Below are positions 1 to 11,525 of a stretch of DNA of 64,000 nucleotides, piece by piece. The notes below the pieces were generated by a model. That model had not been told where the DNA came from, searched no databases, and worked only from the letters and a program-made list of their open reading frames with translations. Source of the stretch: Grifola frondosa (Eukaryota > Basidiomycota > Agaricomycetes > Polyporales > Grifolaceae); NCBI GenBank assembly GCA_001683735.1, contig LUGG01000011.1:1550001-1614000 (forward strand), written 5' to 3'. Numbering within the stretch: the stretch's first letter is position 1; every line of letters starts with the position of its first letter. The position numbers were made by a program, and so were the translations under genes.

Positions 1-433
1 GCCGCAGAGGCGTACCCTACACCTCCTAAAAGAAACGAAACAAATAAGAATGTGATTACAATCAATTGGCCACACTTACTTAAGCGAATGTATGCTCCGC
101 CGTATTCGGCGAATAGCTCACGGACCTGCGCCTCAGTGGTTGAGAGAGGTAGATTACTGACGAGAGAGTGGGTTTCTCTTTCTTCCGCTGGTTTGTGAGG
201 GTTGAATGGATTCTTCACATCACTCTGGTCTTCCCAACGAGAACCAGTATCTGAGAAGCTCCGGATTGTCGTCAGTTGTAGTAAACGTCCTACACCTGTA
301 GAATGCATATTCCAGATGCATTCTGTGCGTATAGGTCGTAAACGACGGAGCGCCGAGCGGGACTGTGCAAGAAATAGACCTGCGAGCATTACCGGACACA
401 ATATGCAGAACAAGAAAAATGGCCAAGAGGCAA
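1..433 (-). pseudogene. Two-RRM RNA-binding protein, copy A (cut by window edge)
   Basis: This is the first of four copies of one RNA-recognition-motif gene; only exon 1 and the start of exon 2 lie inside the window. It aligns with copy B (44898-45791) through the mitochondrial-looking leader and the first RRM. Relative to copy B it has lost single bases near 162-170 and in the T run near 193, and has another small deletion near 215, so the frame is broken. The exon 1/exon 2 intron (GTAAGTG...TTTTAG on the minus strand) is preserved at about 28-85. It is a non-functional duplicate. The RRM identity rests mainly on copies B and C. Confidence 0.8.
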
Positions 434-742
434 GAGTATGTATGATAGCTTTCGCGGCGCAGTCGGCCATATCGGCCCGTCACGGGCCAGTGATCAGATT
501 AGGGCGCTGCGCGTTGAACCCGTTCTTAATTCAATCCGTACGTGAGTCTACTGCTCGTTCATTTTTTAAATTGGCACAAGCAATCTGATGCATCCATTCG
601 GCGCAGATTTAGGACATTATCATAGATGACGCGGTCCTGCAGAACGGATTTAACCATGGCTTCGAACCCCATTCATCTCAATCTCAGAGGTTATTCTGTC
701 GAAGAACACACATCGAGTAGTCTGCGTTGGGCTCTTGAGTGG

Positions 743-2262
743 CTAAGTTGTTGGCTGCAACAAAGCTTGCGCTTCTGAGAGCGGAGCGAGTGTTGCATTG
801 AGTATCATGTATTTGGCGCACATCATACACACGGGCACATATACAAAAACCAACATTGCGGGCACATTCAATAGCACAAACACTGGGGACGTGGAGTTTG
901 TTAGATGTTCATACCTCCTCACAGATCGGGGGATTCTTCCCGTCCACACTGTCCATGTCCCTAGTGGTATATTGTTTTTGTGTTCCGCCATTCTCCTGCG
1001 AAGGTAATCTGATGAAAGAAAATTCAATTATGAATTATGAGGTTAACGGAAGTGGGCTGACGAATTCAAACGAGCCATGGGCATCAAGTTCTCACCAGCT
1101 GTCCCTCCGGCTCGCACACGCCACGAGGTCATTGAGGAGAAACTTATTACTTCACTGGATTTCGCTCAGTACAACAAGAAGTATGAGATAACAGTACTCA
1201 CTTCTGGTCTTTCCGTCCGAACGTGTACAAGTCCCTATGCATCCGTGTTGCACAAATTGCCCTAGAATGCCAGAAATGAGATTGGCTTCTGCTCCTATCA
1301 GTAGCAATACACAGCTCACAATGTCACGCCTACACCAAATTAGAGTGAGCATTTTGGAATGCAGATTCAAATCGAGCGTAACACGTACAGGCCGGCGTCA
1401 GGAACATCTCAAGATGCACCATATTATAATTTATTATGAAAGATGACAACGCTGATACTTACCTGGTTCATGGCACCTAAATAAATCCGTGATGAGGTAT
1501 CCAACCATATCTCACAGTGAAATGCTCACCATTGAGATCCAGCCAAAGAAACGTCTAAGTAGTTGAACGAGAGAAAATTTATCCGATCATTTGGACGCTA
1601 TGAGAGAAGACGTACAACCATAGGTACATATAAGATAGTGGCAATCAGAACCCAGATCACGCCCTATAAACATTTTAGTGGGCTGGTTAAACGTGATCAA
1701 CAAGACTCACTTGATGATAAAGCCTCTTCCAAATGCTTCCGGGGGCCTTGACCCTCCATATACCGATAAGCATCACGACAAGAAGGCAGATGTCCGATAC
1801 AAATGAAGCGGTACCGCTGATTCGAGTGTTGGTGGTATCGATCACCACACAACCGTTTGAAGCTGGGTCCCAGATGCTAACCTGTCCCTGATGACGCAAA
1901 ACGTTGAGTTTCAGCCACTTGTTCTCAACAATGAATCAAGTCTAACCTTGATAATAACTTAAAGGCTTCATGAGGCATTTTCCATAAACCAATCTGAGAT
2001 CCACTCACCTCGTATGAGAAGGGAGAAATTCAAGAGGTACACCACAGAGACGTATAAAATCACTATCTTGTTCCGATTCCATATCGCAATGCTGTGGGGT
2101 TCAGTTATATTTTATATACAAAACGACTAATGCAGATAGACGTACATTCGCAAGACGATGATACACGGGGAGAGAGCAAAAGCCAAGGAGGCGAAAGCCT
2201 GACGGACAGTTCCAGCAGGCTATTTCGCCTGATCATCATCATGCTCACCATAGTCACATGCA
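743..2262 (-). pseudogene. DUF6533-type multi-span membrane protein, copy 1
   Basis: A multi-exon minus-strand gene of the large basidiomycete family of hypothetical membrane proteins (DUF6533-like). Recognisable pieces in gene order are LSPCIIVLRM (about 2150-2185), IAIWNRNKIVILYVSVVYLL (about 2030-2100, followed directly by a GTGAG donor), and SIWDPASNGCVVIDT through VSDICLLVVMLIGIWR and IWKRLYHQ (about 1690-1890). In the family these are the conserved transmembrane helix with Arg, the W-N helix, the WDPxxxxC loop and the following helix. The 3' part (743-1370) holds hydrophobic exons also seen in the copy at 52560-54010. I could not assemble one open frame, so I call it degenerate. The function of the family is unknown. 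Confidence 0.6.
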
Positions 2263-2549
2263 TCATTGCCTAATCTCAGAGAATTAAAGAAATTCACCAT
2301 TGATGACAAATCCAATGCTTACGCTGCAATTGATTTGTCTCGTGACATTGATTATAACAAACTGGCAAACCACAAGCCCCATTGTTACAAAACGACAGAG
2401 GATGTAAGCCTAGATTTCATTGTCAGTACTGAACATGTGGTTGAATGGTTGAAGATATACACACAAGCATTGCAACGCTCCACTCCGCTTTATGTGAGAG
2501 TAAACCCAGTTCGAAATTCAGGGTAGTTACCCACTCCCAACTGAGCGTC

Positions 2550-2762
2550 CATCAGCAAAATGTCAATTTGACTTACCATACTTTTGTGTCTTAAATGTAC
2601 TTAAATGCACTTATTTGGGCGGCTAAAAACCCTTATGAGACCTCTTTTACGTCTTAATCGCTCTTATTGGTCTTAATTAAGAAAAAAAAGAGAAATAAGA
2701 CTTAAAAGTAAGTTCATAAGGGTTATTTAAGAGCCATAAGTCAAATCGACGTTTTGCTGATG
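2550..2762. mobile_element. 213-bp MITE with CATCAGCAAAA termini
   Basis: Starts with CATCAGCAAAATGTCAATTT and ends with the inverted equivalent ...GACGTTTTGCTGATG; the terminal ~25 bp are imperfect inverted repeats. The interior contains a CTTAATTAAG palindrome and CATAAGGG motifs. The orthologous segment at 54290-54300 lacks it and reads straight through GAGCGTCAGCATGAG, which gives a clean empty site and a TC (or GTC) target duplication. A nearly identical copy in the opposite orientation sits at 41802-42013. It encodes nothing. The termini are shared with the long segments at 23760-28660 and 29524-37163. Confidence 0.9.
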
Positions 2763-4585
2763 TCAGCATGAGTTAGTGTCATTTAAAAGAGAGCATGATG
2801 ACGAACATGAATATTCCGCCTATAACGTGAACCGACTTGATCAGAGACACTGAATAGAGCACCTCAGCGACCATTTCACACGGTATAAGGTATAACGCAC
2901 GCAAATTTTGTAACATCGTGGTGGGATCCTGCCAGTTTGTCATGGTCGGCTGAGGTTCTACCAGACAGGATTGCTGCTCAAGCGTTAAGACCTCACTGTC
3001 TAATATATTGCTCTTCATATAAAGTTCATCAGCACATCAATATGATGATCATTGACAACTCCAATAGCCAGATTATTTTATCGAAGATACTAAACCCACC
3101 TGCGAAAGTTGAAGCTTCGATCATTCTACGTCGTTAATGTACAACATGTACAGCAACTTCCCACGTTGAATAGTGTTTCCACAGCCATGTGAAGCGATGT
3201 CAGTAGGTGCCTTTGTTGGAAATGCGCGAACAAACCTTGGAGTACAACTAAATGAATGCAGCGAAACTGCGGATTGTGTTCAATTTACTGATGTCATATC
3301 ATTCTAGGTAATAACGTCGAATGGCAGGAAGAAAGTTTTGCATTGATTTCTATCTTTAAATATAACCCCGTTTGATTCTGTTAAGGCGGCGGCGGCGGAG
3401 GACGTGGTGGTGGTGGTGGTCGCGGTGGTGGTGGTGGTGGATTGAGGCTTCCGACGGTCAAGTAATAAATTACAACAAATCGGACACGATATCTCCTCAT
3501 AAGGGATACGTCCACTTATCATCCTTATTTACCGTCCGATACGCGTTATTGGCGCTCATATAGCATCTTATCCACGTTCCTTGTATACTCGATAGTGGCT
3601 GTGAGGCCGGTAGCAATATGATCACATCTCCGCACGGTGCATACGTGACGATCACTCATTCTAGGTTCAACGTATATTTGTTCGTTTTGCGTGTGCATAT
3701 GGTTGGTGGGATGTTTAGATCACGGAGATTCCTGGCACGTCCTTGATCATCCCCCTACTAGGTCGTTTCCTAATAGATGGCTAGTGCCGAGATTCCAAGT
3801 TACCGTAACAAGCGACCATATGCTACATGTTCTGGCGCGCACCAAGAAGGCTTCTCCAGCGGCTCGGACTTTATGTAGAGCGGCAAGCCATAATATGTTC
3901 AATTTTGTATAACCGTGGGTCGACGCCATGCCCTCATACCGAATGTGCAGCGTACCACTCATCCGAGTTATTCCTTTGATAGATATTATCTGAATGCTGA
4001 CCGAAATACAGAATTGACCATTTTGTTGAACGGCAGTCGAAGTGCTACGGTGACTAACTCAGTTCCGGTGTGAAGCGCAGTAATGGCATGAGAATGGACA
4101 GGAGCTGTGCAACGAAGGAGCATTGGCTGCATGCAAATGGCACGAACTTTAAACTCATGGCGCGCACCTTATCTAACAGATCCACTGGATAGACCAATAA
4201 ACGGTCATCTCTACCTACCGTTCCTATCGAAGAGATAGCCATAAGGCACTGCAAAGGGACCATCGATGATCTAGGATATTCTCCAGGTATATAATAATGT
4301 AATGTAATGACATCAAAAATTTGTTGCCGCTACTGTCAAGGCTCAAGGTGTGACATTACCGAATCAGTTCAACCGTTCCACTGGAACATTTGAACTTCTT
4401 GCACGCGCTCTTTAGCCCGGAAGTAAGTAGGCCCGTTGTGAGAACAGCGAGATGAAACCGTGGAACCAGCCTGCAATACCCCCGGTCCTAGGACCAAGAC
4501 GAACAGCACCTGTCTGAGCAACACTATAGGTTACCATCAATCCTGACCAATTTCTTTCTCAATTCCATACAGTCGAGCCACAAAA
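2763..4585. repeat. Duplicated intergenic spacer upstream of UbiA (copy 1)
   Basis: No gene is recognised here. The sequence is collinear with 54295-55956, and from about 3230 also with 49110-50313; shared landmarks are GAACAAACCTTGGAGTACAA and the block around CATGTTCTGGCGCGCACCAA. The short open frames in it are not maintained between the three copies, so I treat it as non-coding spacer or promoter region of the UbiA gene. A GGC/GGT microsatellite lies at 3386-3441. Confidence 0.7.
3386..3441 (+). repeat. GGC/GGT trinucleotide microsatellite
   Basis: Runs of GGC then GGT units interrupted by single changes. The paralogous position at 54943-55020 has a longer GGC/GGA/GGT tract, and a GGA tract occurs at 5302-5326. 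Copy number therefore differs between duplicates. Confidence 0.9.
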
Positions 4586-5043
4586 ATGCATAAACCCGCA
4601 TCCATCTCACCTAGTATTAGGTGCGCAGCATTGTCCGACTGGCTCAAGTACTACACGGGGTCATGTGACTATGCTAGAACGATTGTGAAACTGAGTTTCC
4701 AACACAGAAGGCAAAGCTGCGTGATTTATTCTCAGCGACTTGCGCTTGCATATTTGCGTGAGATGGCATGGCAAAGCAGAAGTGGAAATGGAGATGGAGT
4801 AGAGAGGCGGGGAGTTGCCTGAATACACCAATGGCATCTGCGGCACGTTTAGGAGAGTCCCGTGAGACAAAAAGATGGATGATTGATAGATATTATCTGA
4901 ATGCTGACCGAAATCCAGAATTGACCATTTTGTTGAACGGCAGTCGAAGTGCTTCGGTGACTAACTCAGTTCCGGTGTGAAGCGCAGTAATGGCATGAGA
5001 ATGGACCAACGAAGAAGCATTGGCTGCATGCAAATGGCACGAC
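3981..5043 (+). repeat. Pair of ~160-bp direct repeats (3981-4143 and 4887-5043)
   Basis: GATAGATATTATCTGAATGC opens both copies. They then run nearly identically through the CGGCAGTCGAAGTGCT and TTCCGGTGTGAAGCGCAGTA blocks to a GCATTGGCTGCATGCAAATG block. The second copy lacks a few bases (GGAGCTGTG). The intervening 740 bp contain the start of a UbiA gene. The same pair is present, inverted, in the right arm (16934-18248). The unduplicated paralogue is at about 57110-57260. Confidence 0.85.
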
Positions 5044-5301
5044 GACCTTCTGATCTAGGCTGCATAGCAGCCGGAAGTTGGCAGAAGTAGCCTCCTAACT
5101 CCTAAGGCAACAGCGCTGATGCATGGCTTTTAGGCGGGGAGTTGGACAGCCTGAGGCCACATGGGTTACCGGTTATGTGCGGTGTCATATTACTTAGTGC
5201 TGAAGTCGACGGCACGGGCATGCCATGTTGGTACTATACGGCCGATATCCACCAGACAAACACCACCAAATAAGTATCAATTTCGGTATCCGATCAGGCG
5301 G
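3988..5301 (+). repeat. Inverted duplication, left arm part 1
   Basis: Reverse complement of 16934-18248 with almost no differences; several 60-80 codon frames in it are identical on the opposite strand of the other arm. The homology stops exactly where the LINE insertion begins (5302) and resumes at 6195. Confidence 0.92.
4586..4822 (+). pseudogene. UbiA-family gene remnant with internal deletion
   Basis: The ATG and first ~20 codons (MHKPASISPS...ALSDWL) match exon 1 of the UbiA genes at 50314 and 55957 (MRKPAPTSPS...ALSDWLYTM). The rest of the coding region, including both Asp-rich motifs, is missing. The sequence jumps to what is 3'-flanking sequence in the intact copy (ALAYLREMAWQ here, LRLRICVRWHGK region at 56960-57000). 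The same deletion is present in the inverted copy at 17414-17650, so it predates the inverted duplication. Confidence 0.7.
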
Positions 5302-6199
5302 CGGAGGAGGAGGAGGAGGAGGAGGATGGATTGCTTCTGACAGGTAAGTAACTTATTACATACATCGGACGCGGTAATATTCTACGATTAGTAAGCTATC
5401 ACCCGCCAACGAACTCTGATCAGATGAGTCCTACATACAAGCAAGACCGGTCCCACAGACGTTTGTCCCTCCCTTGCGGCGTATCACGTCATGGACAAGG
5501 CGAGGTAGGGCGAGGTACTGCTCCAAAGTAGAGATTTCCAGGGAAGGTACCGCTGCACACAGCTCAAACACTGTATATACATACTGAGCAAATAGGGCAA
5601 TCAGAGGCTGATGGCCGAACAGCGTGCGCAGGAACTGCAGGCCGGTCAGCGACCGGCGTTGGTGCTGGAGCGCGGGGACACACTGATAGGCGACCTGCAG
5701 GAAAGGCTCGCGGAGCGCGACCAGACGAGGATCGGCACAGTCGACAAGGACGTGCGCCTCAGTCTCAGCCGCCCCACGGCAGTCGCAGAAACGACACACC
5801 CGCCACAGGCCGCTAGAGGGATGTCGCCCTGGAATCCTTGCCGTTGACGCTGCTCAACAGCAAAGGGATGGTCCGCGGCCAGAAGGCGGGTGAGCGCTCG
5901 GCGATGCTCGCGATTTGGGAGATGGAGGTACTCCCGGAAGGCCCACACCTTTTTGAGGTGTTCGCCTTTTCGTCCAAAATCATGGCGCAGGTGTAAGAGC
6001 ACTAGACGATGCGATTGCGCGAGTTCCCGCTGTATGTAGGAAGAGTGTGCCTCAGTCAGGCATTGCTCAGTGTAGGTGAGAGAGTGGAGCTGTGCGAAGT
6101 TCAGCCTGACAGGCACATCGAGAGCCTGCAGAGCATGGTAGAGATCCCCTATCTAGGAGGAGTACCCCTGCTGCGCCAGAGAACGTGCCTCCGGGCGGA
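5302..6199 (-). mobile_element. 5'-truncated non-LTR retrotransposon (LINE) insertion
   Basis: In the right inverted arm (16925-16945) the sequence runs uninterrupted from GATCAGGCGG into AAATTTGCTAC. Here about 0.9 kb intervenes, flanked by a short GGCGG duplication (5297-5301 and 6195-6199). The insert carries a minus-strand reverse-transcriptase C-terminus and ends, in its own orientation, in a TCC-rich simple-repeat tail at 5302-5326, as many LINEs do. The 5' truncation and short target duplication fit target-primed reverse transcription. The tail could alternatively derive from the microsatellite present in related segments. Confidence 0.7.
5431..6150 (-). pseudogene. Reverse transcriptase C-terminal fragment
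   Basis: Two overlapping minus-strand frames join by one frameshift near 5800. The upstream frame reads ...LNFAQLHSLTYTEQCLTEAH...HLRHDFGRKGEHLKKVWAFREYL and the downstream one CRFCDCRGAAETEAHVLVDC...DPRLVALREPF. The C-x2-C-x8-H-x4-C pattern followed by an (A/D)PRL-ALR segment is typical of the zinc-knuckle tail downstream of the polymerase domain in fungal LINE-like reverse transcriptases. The catalytic palm domain is absent. The fragment is dead. Confidence 0.7.
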
Positions 6200-6559
6200 A
6201 ATTTGCTACACACAGCATATTGACAGTAACATATCATTACAGTCTGACAACTGATCTCATTACACGAGCACAGATGGACTTGGCCCGGATGTCAGCTGCT
6301 TGGACAGATCTGACTCCCTCCGAGACGCGCTGCTGATTCTCAGTCGAATTTCTTCGGTCAGTTCGTTGTTGCATTCCGAGAATTATACTCAACGTTCCTT
6401 ATCTCTGTCTTCGCAGCCGTTTATTTAACCCATTCTGGGCATGGATGGAACGACCAAGCCTTGAATCTTGCTCCAGAGCCAGAGGTGCCAACTTTGATAC
6501 CCAGTTCAATGGCGTTAAAATCTTAGCGCAGAGACGTAGGTACTAGATAGACTATTTCT

Positions 6560-7410
6560 CGTTACTGTTCAACGATCTTACATGTAACCAGCCGATTCTA
6601 GTCCGCGATACGCTCGCGACCTTATTATTTGGAGGACGTGACAACACGCAGAACTCTCTTGCATGGGCGCTTCGTGCGCTGCTGTCATCGCCGGTGTGGA
6701 TACAAAGAATGAGGAACAAGACCCTCGAGAATGCCAGATATGGATCTCTCAGTGAGCGACCCGCCCACCGTAATGCCCCTTGATGGCTCTGACTCATCTG
6801 GAGTACTCCATTACCATTCACCGCTACGCATTGAACGCCACACGTCCCGAACGCCACATGATTGCCTGTAATAAGTGCTACCACGTACGCTTTGTCGTCG
6901 TCTATGAGACAGTTCGTTTGTGGCCTGGCATTCCGAAGATCGCCTGGCTTACTTTGTGGGATGACGTCTTGTCTGCCCTACCGGAACATAACCTCCCAGA
7001 GGTCAAAATTGACAAGGGCGACTATGTATTCTGGTCTGACTGCCACATGGTGCGGAGTGAATCGGAATGATTTCTTTCGGCCCCATTTGCTTTTGGGTCG
7101 ACTATGCACTCATCTTGCATTTCGTTGGATAAAGTGTGGGGCCCGACGGAGACCAAATTCGATCCCGGAAGGCACCGTCTCGATGCTAGCGGCCATTTTG
7201 CGAAGCCCGCGGCCCCCAACTTCAACGGCTTCGGCGCGGGTCCATGACTCTGGTATGTGTCAATGCATGTACGATGGCTCTCCCGCCTGATACCTCTGTG
7301 AAGCCCTGATGCACAGCCAGCAGCATACGAGCTCATCGCTTGCTGGGTGGGATCACTATTCCACCTCGATTTCCATCCTCTCAATGTCGTTAACCACCCA
7401 CGGGAATGAA
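6560..7410 (+). pseudogene. Cytochrome P450, C-terminal half (copy 1 of the GMC-linked P450)
   Basis: Helix I is visible as LLFGGRDNTQNSLAWALR (about 6615-6670), the helix K ExxR as ETVRLWPG (about 6907), then LPALPEHNLPEVKIDKGDY-like sequence, FDPGRH (about 7155) and the heme loop FNGFGAGP (about 7220). A TGA stands where the homologue at 21075-23195 has CGC (Arg) before Leu-Cys, so the chain ends just before the heme cysteine. The tail AYELIACWVG...NHPRE ends at about 7410. The N-terminal half is absent. Convergent with the GMC gene. The Arg-to-stop change fits a C-to-T transition from a CGA codon. Confidence 0.8.
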
Positions 7411-7648
7411 GTAGATATTTGTGAAACGGCCGATCAACAACAACAAATTGGCGGCGATGGCCTGTGTTCCTCCCCCCTAAATTGTATGATTCTCCATCCA
7501 GATGTATACTTAATGGCCTTTGGCATCTTTATCGGTGGCAATTGTTCTACAGTTTATCCCTCTTGTCGTTACATGGAATACCTTCTTATGACCGAGACCA
7601 CCTCAATGAGTGAGGCATAGCACACACTATATGTCATTCTCACTACAA

Positions 7649-10300
7649 TCACTCAGCGCTGTTAATCAGATCCGCAGCTCTCTCCGCAATTGCCACGATG
7701 ACAGCGCAAGAATGCCCGGAGACCTGGTCAGGGAATACAGATGCATCAACTACTCGCAATGCTCGAATCCCATGGACGCGCAATTGGGGATCGACGACAC
7801 TGTTTGACGGAGAGCTTCCCATCTTGGCCGATGAGGTCTATCCGTAAAGCAACACATGTCAAGCTTGTGTCTTCTAGTTGTGCGTTATTGAACTCACAGG
7901 ATGCCATGCTGATTGTCCATGCTGTCTCATCCAAGCTATCAAGTCGTCGTCAGATACCTATGACCTCCGTCAACTCTGGTTCATTAAATTGAATCATAAA
8001 ATTCCCACCGTATCTGGATCGGCGTCACCAGGCCAGAAAAAATCTCCAGTTGGTTCCGTGGAGTTCTTAACATCCAACCATGATGATAGCGATTTAGTGC
8101 GCGCAATACGAAGAAGAAGCCGGGTGGCCTTGATCATCATATTCACGTCACTTTGATGTGATAGATAACTAGAGGAGATATATCGCTGAATGGTGTGAAT
8201 GAGACATGTCGATAGCACATACTTGGCGTCGATTAAGGGATGGTCCCAAATACTAGACGATTGCAGCTCGATCTTGCCTTTACTGCACGGTTTCAACAAA
8301 ATAGCTCCCTTAATCAAGTAAAATATCAGCACCATCAAACCGTAGATTGAGGTAGTTTGATAAGACACCGCTGTAATTCCAGATGTTCCCCGTGGAGGCC
8401 GTGTGAGCCCACTATTGATCACTGTGAATGGACAGGCAAGCAGCTCAATATCTGGTGCTCCCTTGCCAGAGGTCATGTCGATGGTGGGGAGTGCAGCAGA
8501 CCCCGCTTGGTTGAAATGTAATCTAAAACGAATAAAAAATAAGTGTCGTGCTAGAGACACTAAAACTCACTCACTGGTGGTCATCAGATCGTACAAACAT
8601 GCCGATCTGGGAACCCAAAGAGCACATAGGCCCGGTTCGAAAAATTAACCACTGGATCAAAGCGAGAACCGCCCTTATGGGATTGCTTCTATATTCATCC
8701 CAAGTGACTCCAGGTTTCGCACGTATAGCCATAGAACCGGCGGAGAAATGCTTCGCATAATAAGACATCGTCAGAAATCAAAAGAAATTGATATTGACTT
8801 CGAAGTCTTACATCCATGAGATTCTGCCCAACTGCAGGTAGATCGCATACAATAGGAATGTCAAACTTTGAGAGATGGCCAGCGGGCCCGACGCCAGATA
8901 TCATGAGAAGCTGCGGAGAAGCTATAGATCCAGCACATAGTATGACTTCCTTGTTCGCGCCGACCACGAAGCTTGGACCTGATTTGCTAGTCGATACCTG
9001 CACCCCTACGGCTCGCGGCATTCCGTCTGCATCACTTGAAAACAGCACCTTCTCGGTAACGACCGATAGAACTACCGTTAGGTTCGGTCTCTTCAAAACC
9101 TCCTTATCCAGATATGCTGTGGCAGCCGAGCTGCCTGGATGAAAATCAATGTCATGTCGATACCATTTATCATTTCGAAGACACACGTTCATGTTTCTCA
9201 TCGACGAATGCCACAAATTTACTGGCTCCAAGAGTGCCTTCCGATGTGTTGAAATCCCTGTGACGTGATATGAAACGTATTCCCGGATTGATTATGTGAC
9301 AGCGTACTTGATTTGAGATATTCCAACTTCATCACATGCTTCTAATATCTTGTCCGAGATCGGCTGAGTGATATATGAGCAAACGGCTTCTTTGACAGTA
9401 AGGAACCCTTACAGCACAAGGAAGGTGACTAGTGATCCAAGGACCAGACGTCCCATGAAGTGATGCATCAAGATCGTGTCTCGAGTGTGGAATATATCGT
9501 TCGGCTTTGTTGAAGTACCTATAACTGGGGCATCAAGACTGAGACCGACTGAAACCTAAAACGTGCGTACTTCCTCATTGTCTCGTATCCCCAACCAAGT
9601 GCACCTTGTCTGACCCAGTCATCAAAGTCTAGTGGTATAGTCAGCACTAATCCGAATATGTCCGCTAATACTGACCTTCAGGCGCGCAGTGGTGATATAC
9701 CATCGCATTGATGGAGCTAGAAGAGATATTTGGTCGCTGAACTTCTTTTGAATAGATGTCCAGCTCACCTAGAACCACCGAGAAGTTTGCCCCTAGGCCA
9801 ATACACCGATCGTCCTTGTAGAGACTTCTGAGGGCTGCAAACATGTCAGCTCTCGACTGCGAAAGAATTCGATGCATATGCACGTGGTTTTATATTGCCA
9901 GTCGTATGGTCCTCGAAACATGCGAGAAAATGCGAGGGGAATTCGGCTGAAGAGCACGTCGTCGTTCCTGATTAAGATCCGCTGCTTAGCCCACGCTCAC
10001 TCATGTTCGCCCGTGCTCGGAGGCCACGAACCTTGCACCAGCCTCGATGACCAGCACAGTCACGTCGGGATTCTCAGATAACCTTGATGCAAGAACACAT
10101 CCAGCTGTTCCTGTTGCAATCAACTTATGAGCGACAACAAGCGTACATGAACTGATAAACACCTCACCACCGCCAACGATTACATAGTCATATGACTTCC
10201 AGTTGGGCTCAAGGTCACCAGCATGCGGTGTGCTGGTGGTCTTCGGTGTAGCGAACGTTGTGGGGTCAGAAACAAATGGCTTAGATGAGGAATTTCCCAT
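7649..10300 (-). CDS. GMC oxidoreductase (aryl-alcohol-oxidase-like), apparently intact
   Basis: FAD-dependent glucose-methanol-choline oxidoreductase that would oxidise an alcohol, probably with H2O2 release; the substrate is not predictable. The start MGNSSSKPF precedes [15 protein letters not shown] (ADP-binding fold, split by a GTGAGG...CAACAG intron). GMC signature 1 is [20 protein letters not shown] (about 9680-9800) and signature 2 [16 protein letters not shown] (about 8880-8930). The active-site pair is WHP (followed across an intron by TSSAKMG) and SGHSCA (about 7700). At least twelve short introns splice in frame to a TGA at 7649-7651. There is no signal peptide; the MGxxxS start resembles an N-myristoylation motif (inference). 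An upstream in-frame ATG lies at 10315. The gene lies inside the TA-flanked element and converges on a P450 remnant; a broken paralogue pair is at 20415-23195. Confidence 0.85.
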
Positions 10301-10315
10301 TGGTAGAGTGGTCAA

Positions 10316-11060
10316 AGTTGTCAGGGCGTTAAGGATGCCAGGACTTATATATTATTGTGTACAACTAATTGCTGAGAAGATGATCGCATCCGAATGGAGA
10401 CACGGTTACGTGACAGAAGGTTCTGGGAGCAGCTGCGCAGTCGCCATTGATGGTTTTATTCCGATATCATCTATAAAATCAAGAATCATCGATCAAGAAA
10501 TATTAAAACTGTCGTAAATGCCATAAACAGTTGGAAATTGCACTGAATTGAATTAGATCAGAATCTGTTCTCGAAAGCAGAAGCCAGTATGTGAACCGCA
10601 TACCATATAGGTAGAATACGATGCGAAGTACAGCATCGGAACCTTGAGTAGAGATGGAGCCATGGAAGACAGGACGAAGGTTCAAACATTGAGTATCCAA
10701 TAGGGCTGCAGGTAATCGCCTGAAGTCCTGTTATTTAAACAAGAACAGTCAGTCTCTGTTAGGCTGATGAACCACCGTTGCTTAGAATCTTGAGGCATAG
10801 GCTCTTCCAGATCAATTCGAATCTGCTTATATCCAGTGAGTTGAAGAGTTGCTCCTGTGACCGCTTCGAGTTCATAGACCGGCGGATGGGCAAGTGAACT
10901 TGATAAGAGTTCACCGCGACGATGTGCCAGACTAGCGCAATTACATACCAGATTATTTAACTGAATAAATGTAATCGGTGATCACGTCCTCCAGCGCCTA
11001 GATAGAGTGGGAAGATATCCAAAAATAGAAACACAGGAAAACATGTCGCTGCGACGCTGC
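10316..11060. other. Upstream region of the GMC gene, no gene seen
   Basis: AT-rich sequence between the GMC start and the repeat-related right end of the TA-flanked element. It presumably contains the GMC promoter. I see no convincing coding exon or named motif. Confidence 0.5.
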
Positions 11061-11525
11061 TAGGCATGATTTAACTCCAGTGACAATACAAGGGGATGGC
11101 GGCATATGCGGCTCATGCTTCACGAAGGCTTCGACAGTTTGAGCACGGGCTTACTATGTGCCGTCGGCGTCACGCAGGAGAGTACGGTCTTCGGCGAGCA
11201 TTTCATCATTCGGTCCCTTCTCCGCTTCGGATCGGATCTCGTTTTATTTGAAGACCGTCCTCGCGTCAAAGGCGTTGATATGTATGAATTGTATCCGAGG
11301 GACTGGAGTGCACGCATAGCTGCCTCAGGAGCCGTGTGGAATGGAGTTGCTTCGCCGAGCGAACAGTAAGTCCACAGATGGCTGATAGATTGAAATTCAC
11401 TCACGGTGAAGATTGAAAGCCTCTCACGACAGACTCAGTCACGAGAGTGCCGCCGTGGGTTACAGAGGCTCTTTCAAGCCATTCATATAGCGAGATCAGT
11501 TGTCAGACTGTAATGATATGATACT
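11060..11525 (-). repeat. Dispersed segment shared with 37965-38400 and 57895-58330
   Basis: Read on the minus strand it starts with the element terminus CATATCATTACAGTCTGACA and continues through TGAATGGCTTGAAAGAGCCT, CACTCTCGTGACTGAGTCTG and ATCTATCAGCCATCTGTGGA. The same blocks occur on the plus strand at 37965 and 57895. A hydrophobic frame appears in one copy (38090-38308) but is not conserved, so I do not call a gene. Confidence 0.75.

Noticed and set aside
2266..2526. 86-codon plus-strand open frame starting MPNLRELKK
   Set aside because: The paralogue at 54020-54280 is frameshifted repeatedly, no family is recognised, and the frame lies across the presumed 5' region of a minus-strand gene.
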